Assembly: GCA_045806525.1 (NCBI GenBank)
Contig: JBJMJD010000012.1
Span: forward strand, 1 to 53,674
DNA from: JAICYJ01 sp045806525
Lineage (GTDB): Bacteria; Actinomycetota; Thermoleophilia; Gaiellales; JAICJC01
DNA: 53,674 nt
Direction: 5' to 3'
The position numbers and the translations under genes were made by a program. Below the pieces are notes generated by a model that was not told the origin of the DNA, did not search any database, and saw nothing but the letters and a program-made list of their open reading frames with translations. Numbering within the stretch: the first letter of the stretch is position 1; each line of letters opens with the position of its first letter. Of this stretch, positions 20,077-27,157 are shown one piece after another.

Positions 20077-20340
20077 TCAGTTGACCGCGTACGGCAGCAG
20101 AGCCACCTCACGCGCGCGCTTCACGGCCACCGCCACCTGGCGCTGGTGCCGCCGGCAGGCGCCGGTGATGCGCCGCGACCGGATCTTGCCCTTCTCCGAC
20201 ACGTAGCGCCGGAGCTGGTTGTAGTTCTTGTAGTCGATCTCCTCGACCTTGTCCTTGCAGAAGTAGCAGGACTTGCGTCGAGTCGATGCGCCGGCGCCGG
20301 CACGCGTCTTGGCCGGTCGCCGCTTGGGCTTTGATGCCAT
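20077..20340 (-). CDS. rpsR: 30S ribosomal protein S18 (cysteine-containing form)
   Basis: 87 residues. KSCYFCKDKVEEIDYKNYN, the core LRRYVSEKGKIRSRRITG and CRRHQRQVAVAVKRAR are the S18 signature. CYFC plus the later Cys in GACRRH make this the zinc-capable C+ form; actinobacteria often also carry a C- paralogue used under zinc limitation. The basic N-terminal tail is longer than usual. An AGGAGGAGC ribosome site precedes ATG 20340. Located between ssb and rplI, as in most bacteria. Confidence 0.98.
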   Translation of the reverse strand: MASKPKRRPAKTRAGAGASTRRKSCYFCKDKVEEIDYKNYNQLRRYVSEKGKIRSRRITGACRRHQRQVAVAVKRAREVALLPYAVN

Positions 20341-20352
20341 GTGCTGCTCCTC

Positions 20353-20811
20353 CTAGAACGGAATATCGTCGTCGCCGCCGCTGGGGCCGAAGGCCGGCAC
20401 CGGGTCGGGCTTGAGCTCGCCGCCGCGCGGCTCGAAGCTGCGGCCCTGGCCGCCACCCTCGCCACCGCCGCCGCCGTCGCGCGAGCCCAGGAACTGGACC
20501 GTGTCGGCGACGACCTCGACCGCCTGGCGCTTGGAGCCGTCCTGCGACTCCCACTCACGCCACTCGAGCCGGCCGTCGACCGCGATCGCGCGCCCCTTGG
20601 ACAGGTAGTTGGCGCAGTTCTCGCCCTGCGCGCCCCAGACCTTGATGTCGAAGTAGTTGGGCTTCTCGACCCACTCTCCGCTGGACTGATCCTTGTAGCG
20701 CCGGTTCACGGCCAGCCGCAGCTTGCACACCTGGGTGCCGCTGGGCAGGCTGGACAGCTCGGGATCGCTGGTCAGGTTTCCCGTCAGGATGACTCTGTTG
20801 ATGTTTGCCAC
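20353..20811 (-). CDS. ssb: Single-stranded DNA-binding protein
   Basis: 152 residues. The OB fold begins MANINRVILTGNLTSDPEL and includes WVEKPNYFDIKVWG and the KGRAIAVDGRLEWREWE block. A Gly-rich linker of about 30 residues leads to the acidic tip DDDIPF, which recruits replication and repair partners. Two G-rich stretches in the linker explain local low complexity. Lies between rpsF and rpsR in the S6 operon. Confidence 0.98.
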   Translation of the reverse strand: MANINRVILTGNLTSDPELSSLPSGTQVCKLRLAVNRRYKDQSSGEWVEKPNYFDIKVWGAQGENCANYLSKGRAIAVDGRLEWREWESQDGSKRQAVEVVADTVQFLGSRDGGGGGEGGGQGRSFEPRGGELKPDPVPAFGPSGGDDDIPF

Positions 20812-20877
20812 GTGTTCCTCCAGTGCCTTTCACCACGAACGTGTGTTCGGGTATGATAGGCGGGGTTGCGGACGGCG

Positions 20878-21252
20878 TCAGGCGCCGGCCTCGACCGGCT
20901 CTGGCTCCGTCTCGGGCTCCCCGGCATGGGTCTCGGCACGGTCGGCCGGCTTGGCCGGCGAGCTGCCGGGTATGCGGTTGGTGGCCATGAAGCGCATCAC
21001 ACCATCGGTGATGGCGAGCACTCGGGTGGCCTCGTGCAGCACCGGCGCGGGCGCGTCGAACGTGAGCACGTAATACCACGCCTCGCCCGTGTGCTTGATC
21101 TCGTAGGCAAGCTTGCGACGGCCCCACGGCTCGACGCCGCCCCAGCTGCCCTTGCCTTTCTCAACGATCTGCTGGACTCGCTCGATCACCTCGCGGTGCC
21201 GTTCCTCCGGCACATCGGGCTCGATCAGCAGCATGATCTCGTATGGGTTGAT
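20878..21252 (-). CDS. rpsF: 30S ribosomal protein S6 (probable AUC start codon)
   Basis: S6 forms a complex with S18 on the 30S platform. The reading begins I/M-NPYEIMLLIEPDV, which aligns with the family start MRPYEIM. There is no ATG, GTG or TTG at that point: the codon aligned with Met1 is ATC (21252-21250). A near-perfect ribosome-binding site AGAGGAGG (21268-21261) ends eight bases upstream of it, the optimal spacing. The in-frame GTG at 21261 lies inside that site and cannot use it; the next ATG (21234) would remove the first beta strand. With ATC the protein has 124 residues, including an acidic Glu/Pro-rich C-terminal tail of about 25. If annotation requires a standard codon, 20878-21261 would be reported. 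Confidence 0.9.
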   Translation of the reverse strand: MNPYEIMLLIEPDVPEERHREVIERVQQIVEKGKGSWGGVEPWGRRKLAYEIKHTGEAWYYVLTFDAPAPVLHEATRVLAITDGVMRFMATNRIPGSSPAKPADRAETHAGEPETEPEPVEAGA

Positions 21253-21268
21253 CCTGATCACCTCCTCT
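21253..21268 (-). promoter_or_regulatory. Ribosome-binding site deciding the rpsF start
   Basis: Minus strand AGAGGAGGTGATC is complementary to nearly the whole 16S rRNA 3' tail. Core GGAGG is 21265-21261, leaving eight bases to the ATC at 21252. The GTG at 21261-21259 overlaps the core. Confidence 0.75.
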
Positions 21269-21358
21269 GGTCTCGTGCAGCCCCGGCGGGAGATGCGCGA
21301 CCATCAGGATCGGGATCGCGCCGCACCGGAGCAGGAAGCTCTCGATTGTCGAGGCGTC

Positions 21359-21366
21359 AGTATACT
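21359..21366. promoter_or_regulatory. Palindromic -10 shared by the rpsF operon and the divergent small gene
   Basis: AGTATACT reads TATACT on both strands: plus 21361-21366, minus 21364-21359. Minus transcription gives an rpsF leader of roughly 100 nt, room for ribosomal-protein autoregulation; plus transcription gives a leader of about 20 nt containing GGGAGG before GTG 21391. No clear -35 was found on either side. Confidence 0.6.
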
Positions 21367-21390
21367 TGCGCCCTTCGAACGGGAGGGCCG

Positions 21391-21711
21391 GTGGGACGAG
21401 CAAGATGGTTCATCGTAGGGGCGGCCGCAACGGCCGGCGCGCTGGTGGCTGCACCCGGCGCATACCAGCGGCTGCGCGGCCTGGTGGCCGCCGACGAGCC
21501 ACAGCTGCTCGAGCCGGGGCCGGCTCCGGAGCCAGCTCACCAGCCGCCGCCCGCGCCGGCCGCCGCCTTCGCAGCGTACGACCCGCCGGAGCCGGAATCG
21601 TCGGTTGCCGACGAGGACACTGCCGAGCTGCGGCTGCGGATCGACGAGACGCGAGACCGCATCCGCCGGCGCGCCAAGGACGGCGTGGAGGCCGACGCGG
21701 AGGCGGAGTAG
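21391..21711 (+). CDS. Small membrane-anchored protein of unknown function
   Basis: 106 residues from GTG 21391, with GGGAGG four to five bases upstream. One transmembrane segment (RWFIVGAAATAGALVAAPGA, about residues 5-24) is followed by a Pro/Glu/Ala-rich linker and a charged C-terminal helix (AELRLRIDETRDRIRRRAKDG). No family recognised. It is divergent from the S6 operon and shares its palindromic -10. The C-terminal charged helix could be a short coiled coil. The selenocysteine tRNA lies 124 bp downstream on the same strand; that gap holds no recognised gene. Confidence 0.65.
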   Translation: MGRARWFIVGAAATAGALVAAPGAYQRLRGLVAADEPQLLEPGPAPEPAHQPPPAPAAAFAAYDPPEPESSVADEDTAELRLRIDETRDRIRRRAKDGVEADAEAE

Positions 21712-21835
21712 GCGGTGCGCGCCGTCGTGGCGGCGTACCGCCCTCATCTCACGCCTGCTGCCCACCGGCTACACGGTCTCGAGGCTGCCGCCGAGCGCGC
21801 CGAGAACCGCCCCGTGGCCATAGACTGCGCGCCTT

Positions 21836-21928
21836 GGGGCGGCAGGGGCCCGGTGGCCCATCCGGTCTTCAAAACCGGCAGGCCGATGTAGCCCATCGGT
21901 TGGTAGGTTCGACTCCTGCGCCGCCTCG
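21836..21928 (+). tRNA. selC: tRNA-Sec (anticodon TCA)
   Basis: 93 nt. An 8-bp acceptor stem pairs GGGGCGGC (21836-21843) with GCCGCCTC (21920-21927, one G-T pair). The anticodon stem CCGGT/ACCGG (21862-21866, 21874-21878) encloses the loop CTTCAAA with TCA at 21869-21871. A long variable arm pairs CCGATG with CATCGG, and the T arm is GTAGG-TTCGACT-CCTGC. The 8-bp acceptor, UCA anticodon and long extra arm together identify selenocysteine tRNA. CCA is not encoded. It reads UGA as selenocysteine with SelA, SelB and SelD, none of which is in the window. Two partial copies of its 3' half lie downstream (25347, 27079). Confidence 0.92.
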
Positions 21929-22103
21929 TTGCGCTAGAGCGGCTTGATTTCGCGCCTCAGCCGGTACGCGGCGGACGCGCGGTGTCGAGCCGCCGCTGAT
22001 CCCGCCGCGCCTGGTGCCGCCCTGTAGGGGATGGGTTTGGATCGCGTGGCAGTCGGGTCCGTGGTTCGATGCCGACCAGGCGCCAACGATCCGAGGCGCG
22101 CGG

Positions 22104-23117
22104 ATGTCGTGCGGCGACGATAGCGTTGCCGGGGCCGTGCCGACCTATATCAACCCAGTTCTCGACCGCGACTTCCCTGACCCCAACGCGATCCGAGCGG
22201 CCGACGGCTGGTGGTACGCCTACGCCACGCAGGGGCTCGCCGAGGATCCGGTCGTCAACATCCAGGTCGCCCGGTCGCGCGATCTGGTGGCCTGGGAGTA
22301 TCTCGGGGAGGCCCTTCCTCAGCGGCCGCCGTGGGCGCAGTCCACGCAGATGCTCTGGGCGCCCCATGTGGTCGAGCACGGCAGCGCCTACGTGATGGCC
22401 TATTCCGCCGCGCCGGACGATCCCCCGTACGCGGCGTCGCCCGACGACCCGGCGCTCTGCCTGGCGCTGGCGTTCGCCGACTCGCCCGCCGGGCCGTTCA
22501 CCGACGCGGGGCGGCCGCTCCACTGCGGCCCGACCACCTCCGACATCGACCCGGCCATCTTCAGTGACCGGGCCGGCGGAGGTTGGTGGTGCTACTGGGG
22601 CAGCGGCGGCGACATCGTCGTCCAGCCGCTCGCCGAGGATCTTCGCTCCTTTGCCGGCGGCTCGCGCCCGCGCCGTCTGCTCCGCGGCTGGTCGGCCGAC
22701 CCACACCTGCCCTACGAGCAGGGCATCGAGGGGCCCTTCGTCACGGAACGCGACGGCTGGTACCACCTCTGGTACTCCGGTGACCGGACCTGGACCTACC
22801 CGCCCAACTACGCGACGATGGTTGCGCGCGCCCGGGCGCCCGACGGCCCGTTCGAGCGGAGAGCTGACGGATCCAGCCATGTCGTCCTACGAGACAACGA
22901 CCGCTGGCGCGGTCCCGGGCACAACTCTGTTGTGCGGGACGACGGCGGAGACGACTGGATCGTGTACCACGCGATCGACAGCCGCAGGCCCTGGCTGTTC
23001 GAGGGTCAGGTGCGTCGCGCGATGCTTATCGACAGGGTCCGCTACGTCGACGGCTGGCCGGTGGTCGGCGACGGCTCGCCCACCGTCGCCGAACAACAGG
23101 GCCCGGCGCTGTTTTAA
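22104..23117 (+). CDS. Glycoside hydrolase family 43-like (five-bladed propeller)
   Basis: 337 residues, no signal peptide, so probably intracellular. The catalytic base is in INPVLDRDFPDPNAI, the pKa-modulating Asp in TTSDIDPAIFSD, and the general acid Glu in IEGPFVTERDGWY. WYHLWYSGDRTW and DWIVYHAID are conserved blade segments. Family 43 enzymes cleave arabinans, xylans and related oligosaccharides by inversion. Start ATG 22104 has GAGG seven bases upstream; GTG 22137 (VPTYINPV) is the alternative. First gene after tRNA-Sec, so probably part of the inserted block; the 175 bp between tRNA and gene hold no recognised feature. Confidence 0.88.
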   Translation: MSCGDDSVAGAVPTYINPVLDRDFPDPNAIRAADGWWYAYATQGLAEDPVVNIQVARSRDLVAWEYLGEALPQRPPWAQSTQMLWAPHVVEHGSAYVMAYSAAPDDPPYAASPDDPALCLALAFADSPAGPFTDAGRPLHCGPTTSDIDPAIFSDRAGGGWWCYWGSGGDIVVQPLAEDLRSFAGGSRPRRLLRGWSADPHLPYEQGIEGPFVTERDGWYHLWYSGDRTWTYPPNYATMVARARAPDGPFERRADGSSHVVLRDNDRWRGPGHNSVVRDDGGDDWIVYHAIDSRRPWLFEGQVRRAMLIDRVRYVDGWPVVGDGSPTVAEQQGPALF

Positions 23118-23149
23118 CCGCGCTCGTAACCGAGGCCTGCCGCCTTCGA

Positions 23150-23524
23150 TCAGCGCCCGACCGTCGCTCCCAGGTCGACCAGCACCACGCCGTCCCGCAC
23201 GCACGCCGGGTAGCTGCGCACGCGCAGCCCGTTTCCCGGGGCGATTGCCCGGCCGTCTCTGACGTCGAACTCCCACCCGTGCCACGCGCAGGTCACCGTC
23301 GGCTGAGAGTCGTCTACCTCCAGCTGCATCGGCTCCCCGCCCTTCGCCGTCAGCCGGGGGCCGAGCCGCCCCTCACACACCGGCCCACCCGCGTGCGGGC
23401 ACACGTTCCGAAGCGCGTAGACCCGCTCCCCGTCCCAGCGCACGATCCCCACCTCGAGCCGGCCGAGGGTGAGCACCGTGACGCTTCGCGGCGGGAACCG
23501 CTCAAGCGGCCCAGCCGGTGTCAG
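23150..23524 (-). CDS. Rieske [2Fe-2S] ferredoxin-like protein (possible CUG start)
   Basis: Cluster-binding boxes CPHAGG and CAWHGW give the two Cys and two His ligands of a Rieske centre; a single small domain of this size acts as an electron carrier for oxygenases or similar. The first standard start in frame is GTG 23476 (VLTLGRLEVGIV), but the 16 codons before it (ending GPLERFPPRSVT) read like the conserved N-terminal strand of these ferredoxins. That reading opens with a CTG at 23524, which overlaps the amidohydrolase stop as CTGA. I therefore give the longer form (124 residues); 23150-23476 is the conservative alternative. Coupled to the amidohydrolase. Confidence 0.82.
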   Translation of the reverse strand: MTPAGPLERFPPRSVTVLTLGRLEVGIVRWDGERVYALRNVCPHAGGPVCEGRLGPRLTAKGGEPMQLEVDDSQPTVTCAWHGWEFDVRDGRAIAPGNGLRVRSYPACVRDGVVLVDLGATVGR

Positions 23525-24612
23525 CTGCCGTTCCAGCCGAACAGCTCCATCGCGTTGTCTCGGAATACCTTGCTGTGCCAGCCGGCGGGGATGCGGCGCC
23601 CGATGTCGCTCACCTCATCCGTATCCCAGTGCGGATAGTCCGATGAGAAGCAGAGGATGTCTTCCGCCGAGATCAGCTCCAGCAGCTCGAGCATGTGACG
23701 GTTGCTGGGCGCGATCTCGAGTGGCTGCGTCGTCACCCGCACGTGCTCGTAGAAGTACTCGCTCGGCGCCCGCCGCAGCCATGGCGCTTCCCTCCTGAGG
23801 CCGCGATAGTCCATGTCGAACCGCCAGAGCACGGCCGGGATCCACGCCACCCCGGCCTCCATCAGCAGCACCCGCAGCCGGGGGAACTTCTCGAACACGC
23901 CGTGCACGATCATGCTGACGACATGCGTCATGACGCCCTGCGGCACCAGTGTGTGGTGCTCGAGGTAGAGGCTCGGCACCCCGCTCCCGACCGGCGACAC
24001 CCGCATCGAAGCGAACGACTCGCCCGCGGCGTGGATGGCGATCGGCAGCCCGACCTCCTCTGCCGCCTGGTAGATCGGGTGAAACAGCGGATGCCCGAAC
24101 GGCTTGCCGATGCCGTTCGTCGCCAGCAGCCCAGCTGCGATCCGCGGATGGCCACCGATCCGGCGGATCTCGCGAGCCGCCTCGTCGGGCAACTGGTTCG
24201 CCAGCAACACGGTCCCGAACAGCCGCTCGTCCTGGTCGCCGAGCCAGTGGTCGATCGACCAGTCGTTCGCCGCGCGCGCGAGCTCTGCCGCGAAGTACGG
24301 GTTGGCGTTCGCGGCGACGTACGTGCCCGCCCCGAATGTGAGCAGCCCCCGCTCGATCCGGTGCGGATCCAGCAGCTGCTGCTTCATCAGGTCGTAGCTC
24401 GATCCGGGCGGCCCACCCTCCTCCGGCCAGGCGTCGTCTCGAAAGACACCACCGGGGTTCGGATGGATCTCACTCGGAATGATCGGCATCGGCTGGCGGC
24501 CGCCGAACCGCGTCGAGTACTCCCGCCAGCCTGAGGACAGATACGGGTACAGCGCCTCGGGGGACGGCCAATCGTGGTGGATGTCGCAGTCGACAACGGG
24601 TCCCGTGTACAT
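23521..24612 (-). CDS. Amidohydrolase 2 family metal-dependent hydrolase / decarboxylase
   Basis: 363 residues of the COG2159 family. The N-terminal metal motif is VVDCDIHHDW, with HAAGESF in mid-protein and the C-terminal SSDYPHWDTDE carrying the last Asp. Members hydrolyse or decarboxylate aromatic and other small acids (ACMSD and 5-carboxyvanillate decarboxylase relatives). The coupled Rieske protein suggests turnover of an aromatic compound, an inference only. ATG 24612 (MYTGPVVDCD) lies seven bases after TAGTGT, so the transcript is probably leaderless, and the longer ATG at 24885 is rejected. Lies in the block after tRNA-Sec. Confidence 0.87.
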   Translation of the reverse strand: MYTGPVVDCDIHHDWPSPEALYPYLSSGWREYSTRFGGRQPMPIIPSEIHPNPGGVFRDDAWPEEGGPPGSSYDLMKQQLLDPHRIERGLLTFGAGTYVAANANPYFAAELARAANDWSIDHWLGDQDERLFGTVLLANQLPDEAAREIRRIGGHPRIAAGLLATNGIGKPFGHPLFHPIYQAAEEVGLPIAIHAAGESFASMRVSPVGSGVPSLYLEHHTLVPQGVMTHVVSMIVHGVFEKFPRLRVLLMEAGVAWIPAVLWRFDMDYRGLRREAPWLRRAPSEYFYEHVRVTTQPLEIAPSNRHMLELLELISAEDILCFSSDYPHWDTDEVSDIGRRIPAGWHSKVFRDNAMELFGWNGS

Positions 24613-24619
24613 GGACACC

Positions 24620-24625
24620 ACACTA
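24620..24625 (-). promoter_or_regulatory. -10 element of leaderless amidohydrolase promoter
   Basis: TAGTGT on the minus strand, seven bases before ATG 24612, at the left end of a 232-bp divergent gap. Confidence 0.45.
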
Positions 24626-24844
24626 CCCGCGTCCAGGCGCCCGTAGGTGAACGATGCATCCGGCCTACACCCGTCGCAGCCAAAGTCAGCACAGCGATCA
24701 CTTGATAGTGCCTTCGCCGAGATACAGCTGCTGTGCCATCTCAGCGTTGCTCTCCGGTCGCGATCAAGGCCGCCCTTGTGGCTGTTGCTTCGACCGTCGA
24801 AACGTGAAAAGGTGGGTGCCTCTAGCTCCGAGGGGGGAAACCAT

Positions 24845-25327
24845 ATGCGCCGTTCGACCGTTCTCTTGCTGCTGGCTGTGGGCATGTTGATCGTTTGGTC
24901 GGGAACCGCCAGCGCCCAAAGGCCTGCCGCTGAGACGGACAGGTTCAGCTATTCAGACTCCTCTTCGTGCGGCTCGTTCAACGACAACTTTGCGGGCAAC
25001 GGAACGGTGCGAGACACGACCTTCTTTGATTCCGGCGGGAATCCGGTCAGGGAGCACATCCGCGTCAGCGTTCGCGAGACGGACGTGAACTCGCGTTCAG
25101 GAAAGACCATCCAGGTCCACCAGGCGTATACCGTCGTTGTCAATCTCGAGACTGGGTTCTACGCCTATAACGGCCAGGTCTACATGTCCACCGGCCCACA
25201 TCGCTCTGGCCTGATCCACGACACTGGGCATGTCCTCTTTGACCCAGAAGGCAACGTCATCAAGCAAGCTGGCCCACATACCGTTTTGGCTGGCGGCCTT
25301 GCCCCCTTCTGCCAAGCACTCTCCTAG
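24845..25327 (+). CDS. Secreted protein of unknown function, atypically low GC
   Basis: 160 residues. MRRSTVLLLLAVGMLIVWSG followed by TASA/QR is a Sec signal peptide with cleavage near residue 26. The mature part is rich in Ser, Asn and Thr, with two Cys (SSSCGSF and APFCQAL) that could form a disulfide. GRVYM-like strands suggest a small beta protein. A strong GAGGGGGG precedes ATG 24845. One 60-base line inside the gene counts about 57 % G+C against roughly 70 % around it, which fits horizontal transfer together with its place between tRNA-Sec and a partial tRNA-Sec copy. No family recognised. Confidence 0.78.
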   Translation: MRRSTVLLLLAVGMLIVWSGTASAQRPAAETDRFSYSDSSSCGSFNDNFAGNGTVRDTTFFDSGGNPVREHIRVSVRETDVNSRSGKTIQVHQAYTVVVNLETGFYAYNGQVYMSTGPHRSGLIHDTGHVLFDPEGNVIKQAGPHTVLAGGLAPFCQALS

Positions 25328-25346
25328 CGACACCATGAGTCGACCT

Positions 25347-25388
25347 CAGGCCGATGTAGCCCATCGCTTGGTGGGTTCGACTCCTGCG
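25347..25388 (+). repeat. Partial copy of tRNA-Sec 3' half (putative attachment-site repeat)
   Basis: 42 bases match tRNA-Sec 21879-21920 at 40 positions, covering the whole variable arm and T arm. The acceptor 3' strand diverges after it. No 5' half is present, so it is not a functional tRNA. The intact gene on the left and a 3' fragment on the right is the classic arrangement left by site-specific integration at a tRNA 3' end. Confidence 0.85.
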
Positions 25389-25393
25389 CGCCG

Positions 25394-25970
25394 CTACGCG
25401 CTCGCTCTGACGAACGGTTCCGCCTGCGCCCGGTAGAGCGTCGCACCGGTTCCGGCGGCGAAGGTCAGCACGGCCTGCGCGTGACGAGCGGCGTCGGCTC
25501 CCCGACCGACCTCCCCCGCCTCGCGGGCTGCCAGCAGATGCATGTCGGCGGCGAGCGGCTGGCTGCCGATGTTCTCGTACATCGTGGCGGCCTCGGCGTA
25601 CCGCCGGTCCGCCGCCAGAAGCAGGGCCGCGCGCCAGCGGCAAGCCGCGGGGAGCAGCATGGCCGCGTCGCGACTTTCGCGTGGTGACCGGCGAAGACGA
25701 GGACGGCGGCGGTCTCGCACAGTTCGAGCGCCCGGCCGGTGAGCCCCCCGGACTCATGCCAGCGTGCCAGGAAACGGTCGCACGCCCCGAGCGCGGATGC
25801 GTCGTTGTTCAGCGCCTGGTAGCAGCGTGCCTCGAGTGAGGCGCCGAAGTAGAGGAACTCGTCGTTGTCGCTGGTCCCGGCATACTCGATGGCGGCAACG
25901 GCAACCTGAAGCGCCTCGTGACCGCCCCTTGGTTCACGAACCGCCCCGCGGTCACTCATAGGGCTAGTCA
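25394..25970 (-). pseudogene. Frameshifted C-terminal tail of a TPR-type cyclase/LuxR-like regulator
   Basis: Two overlapping minus-strand frames give one protein. The first (from about 25970 down to about 25685) reads EALQVAVAAIEYAGT, then FGASLEARCYQAL and GRALELCETAAVLVFAG. The second (about 25680 to the stop at 25394) continues LLAADRRYAEAATMYENIG and LLAAREAGEVGRGADAARHA. These are helical TPR-like repeats typical of the C-terminus of large ATPase/cyclase regulators. The frame change near 25685 and the lack of the N-terminal domains mark it as debris. The regulator family is the same type whose intact start is seen at 53316. It lies just right of the tRNA-Sec partial copy. Confidence 0.7.
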
Positions 25971-25986
25971 CCGCCCGCAACCCCAG

Positions 25987-26016
25987 TTGACCGTGGACGA
26001 TCAGGCTGGTTTAGTA
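25987..26016 (+). promoter_or_regulatory. Candidate promoter of the chitinase gene
   Basis: TTGACC (25987-25992), 18 bases, then TTAGTA (26011-26016). A leader of about 25 nt contains GGGAGGGGG before ATG 26048. Moderate match only. Confidence 0.35.
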
Positions 26017-26047
26017 CATGCGCGGGCGATCCAGGGAGGGGGCTTCG

Positions 26048-27073
26048 ATGACAACGCATCTTCGTCGGCTGTCGGGGTGTGTGGCGGCCGCAGCGCTGCT
26101 CATTGTCGGCGGCGGCAGCAGCGCGAAAGCGGCCACCACGCTGCCGGCGCATGTCTACGCCCCGTACTTCGAGACATGGACGACCGATGGCATCGCCACG
26201 ACCGCTCAGCAGTCGGGAAGCAGGTATCTCACGCTGGCGTTCCTCGAGACCCTGAACAAGCGGTCGTGCACGCTGGCGTGGAATGGCAGCAGCTCACAGA
26301 CCGTCGCCTCCGGCCGGTATCTGTCGGACATCGCCGCGCTCCGCGCCAGCGGCGGTGACGTGATCCTCTCGCTCGGTGGCTGGAGTGCCGACCAGGGCGG
26401 CACCGAGATCGCCGACTCCTGCACAAGCGTGCCGCAGATCGCCTCCGCGTACGAGCAGGCGATCACGACCTACAACGTGTCGCGTCTGGACATGGACGTC
26501 GAGGGCCGCTCGCTGACCAACACGGCCGGCATCGACCGGCGTAATAAGGCGATCGCGATGGTCGAGTCGTGGGCGGCCGGGAACGGGCGCCCGCTCCAGT
26601 TCAGCTACACGATCCCGACCTCCGCGTCGGGGCTAGAGTCGACCGGCGTCGCGATCATGCAGAACGCGGCCGCCGACGGCGCGCGCATCGACACCGTGAA
26701 CATCATGGCGTTCGACTACTACGACCACGTGACGACGCAGATGGGCGCTGCGGCGGAGAACGCCGCCACCGGCGCCGTATCGCAGCTCCACTCGATCTAC
26801 CCGTCCAAGACCACCGCGCAGCTGTGGGGGATGATGGGTATCACGCTGATGAACGGCATCGACGACTACCCGAAGAAGACCGAGGTCACCACCGTCGCCG
26901 ACGCGAAGAGCGTCGAGGCGTTTGCCCGCTCCAACGGCGTGAACACGTTGTCGATCTGGGCGATCCAGCGTGACAACGGGGGCTGCCCGGGCAACGGCGG
27001 CGCCAACGCCTGCTCCGGGATCGCCCAGAACCCGTGGGACTTCAGCCACGCCCTCGAGCCTTTCACGGGATAG
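26048..27073 (+). CDS. Secreted GH18 chitinase-like protein
   Basis: 341 residues. A signal peptide (VAAAALLIVGGGSSAKA, cleavage near AKA/AT) exports it. The barrel starts HVYAPYFETW; the catalytic strand is SRLDMDVEG, matching the family DxxDxDxE with the acid Glu retained. Flanking blocks DVILSLGGWSAD, VNIMAFDYYDH and ISIWAIQRDN-like LSIWAIQRDNGGC are those of single-domain actinobacterial chitinases that act on chitin-like beta-1,4 GlcNAc polymers. No chitin-binding module is present. GGGAGGGGG precedes ATG 26048. The gene sits exactly between two tRNA-Sec partial copies and ends five bases before the second. Confidence 0.9.
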   Translation: MTTHLRRLSGCVAAAALLIVGGGSSAKAATTLPAHVYAPYFETWTTDGIATTAQQSGSRYLTLAFLETLNKRSCTLAWNGSSSQTVASGRYLSDIAALRASGGDVILSLGGWSADQGGTEIADSCTSVPQIASAYEQAITTYNVSRLDMDVEGRSLTNTAGIDRRNKAIAMVESWAAGNGRPLQFSYTIPTSASGLESTGVAIMQNAAADGARIDTVNIMAFDYYDHVTTQMGAAAENAATGAVSQLHSIYPSKTTAQLWGMMGITLMNGIDDYPKKTEVTTVADAKSVEAFARSNGVNTLSIWAIQRDNGGCPGNGGANACSGIAQNPWDFSHALEPFTG

Positions 27074-27078
27074 GGCGG

Positions 27079-27109
27079 TAGCCACCGATTGGCAGGTTCG
27101 ACTCCTGCG
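27079..27109 (+). repeat. Second, more diverged tRNA-Sec-like 3' fragment
   Basis: 31 bases align to tRNA-Sec 21889-21920 with three mismatches and one gap. The T arm GCAGG-TTCGACT-CCTGC pairs perfectly and a short variable stem CGGT/ACCG remains. No 5' half is present. It begins right after the chitinase stop. It could instead derive from another long-variable-arm tRNA. Confidence 0.6.
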
Positions 27110-27157
27110 GGTGCGAGCGGCGTTTTCCCGGGCGCGGGACGGGGTAGTCCGCGCGCC

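Noticed and set aside
21259..21261. GTG as rpsF start
   Set aside because: It lies within the Shine-Dalgarno core, leaving no spacing; ATC 21252 fits family alignment and spacing.
25347..25388. Second functional tRNA-Sec gene
   Set aside because: Only the 3' half is present; acceptor 5' strand, D arm and anticodon arm are missing.
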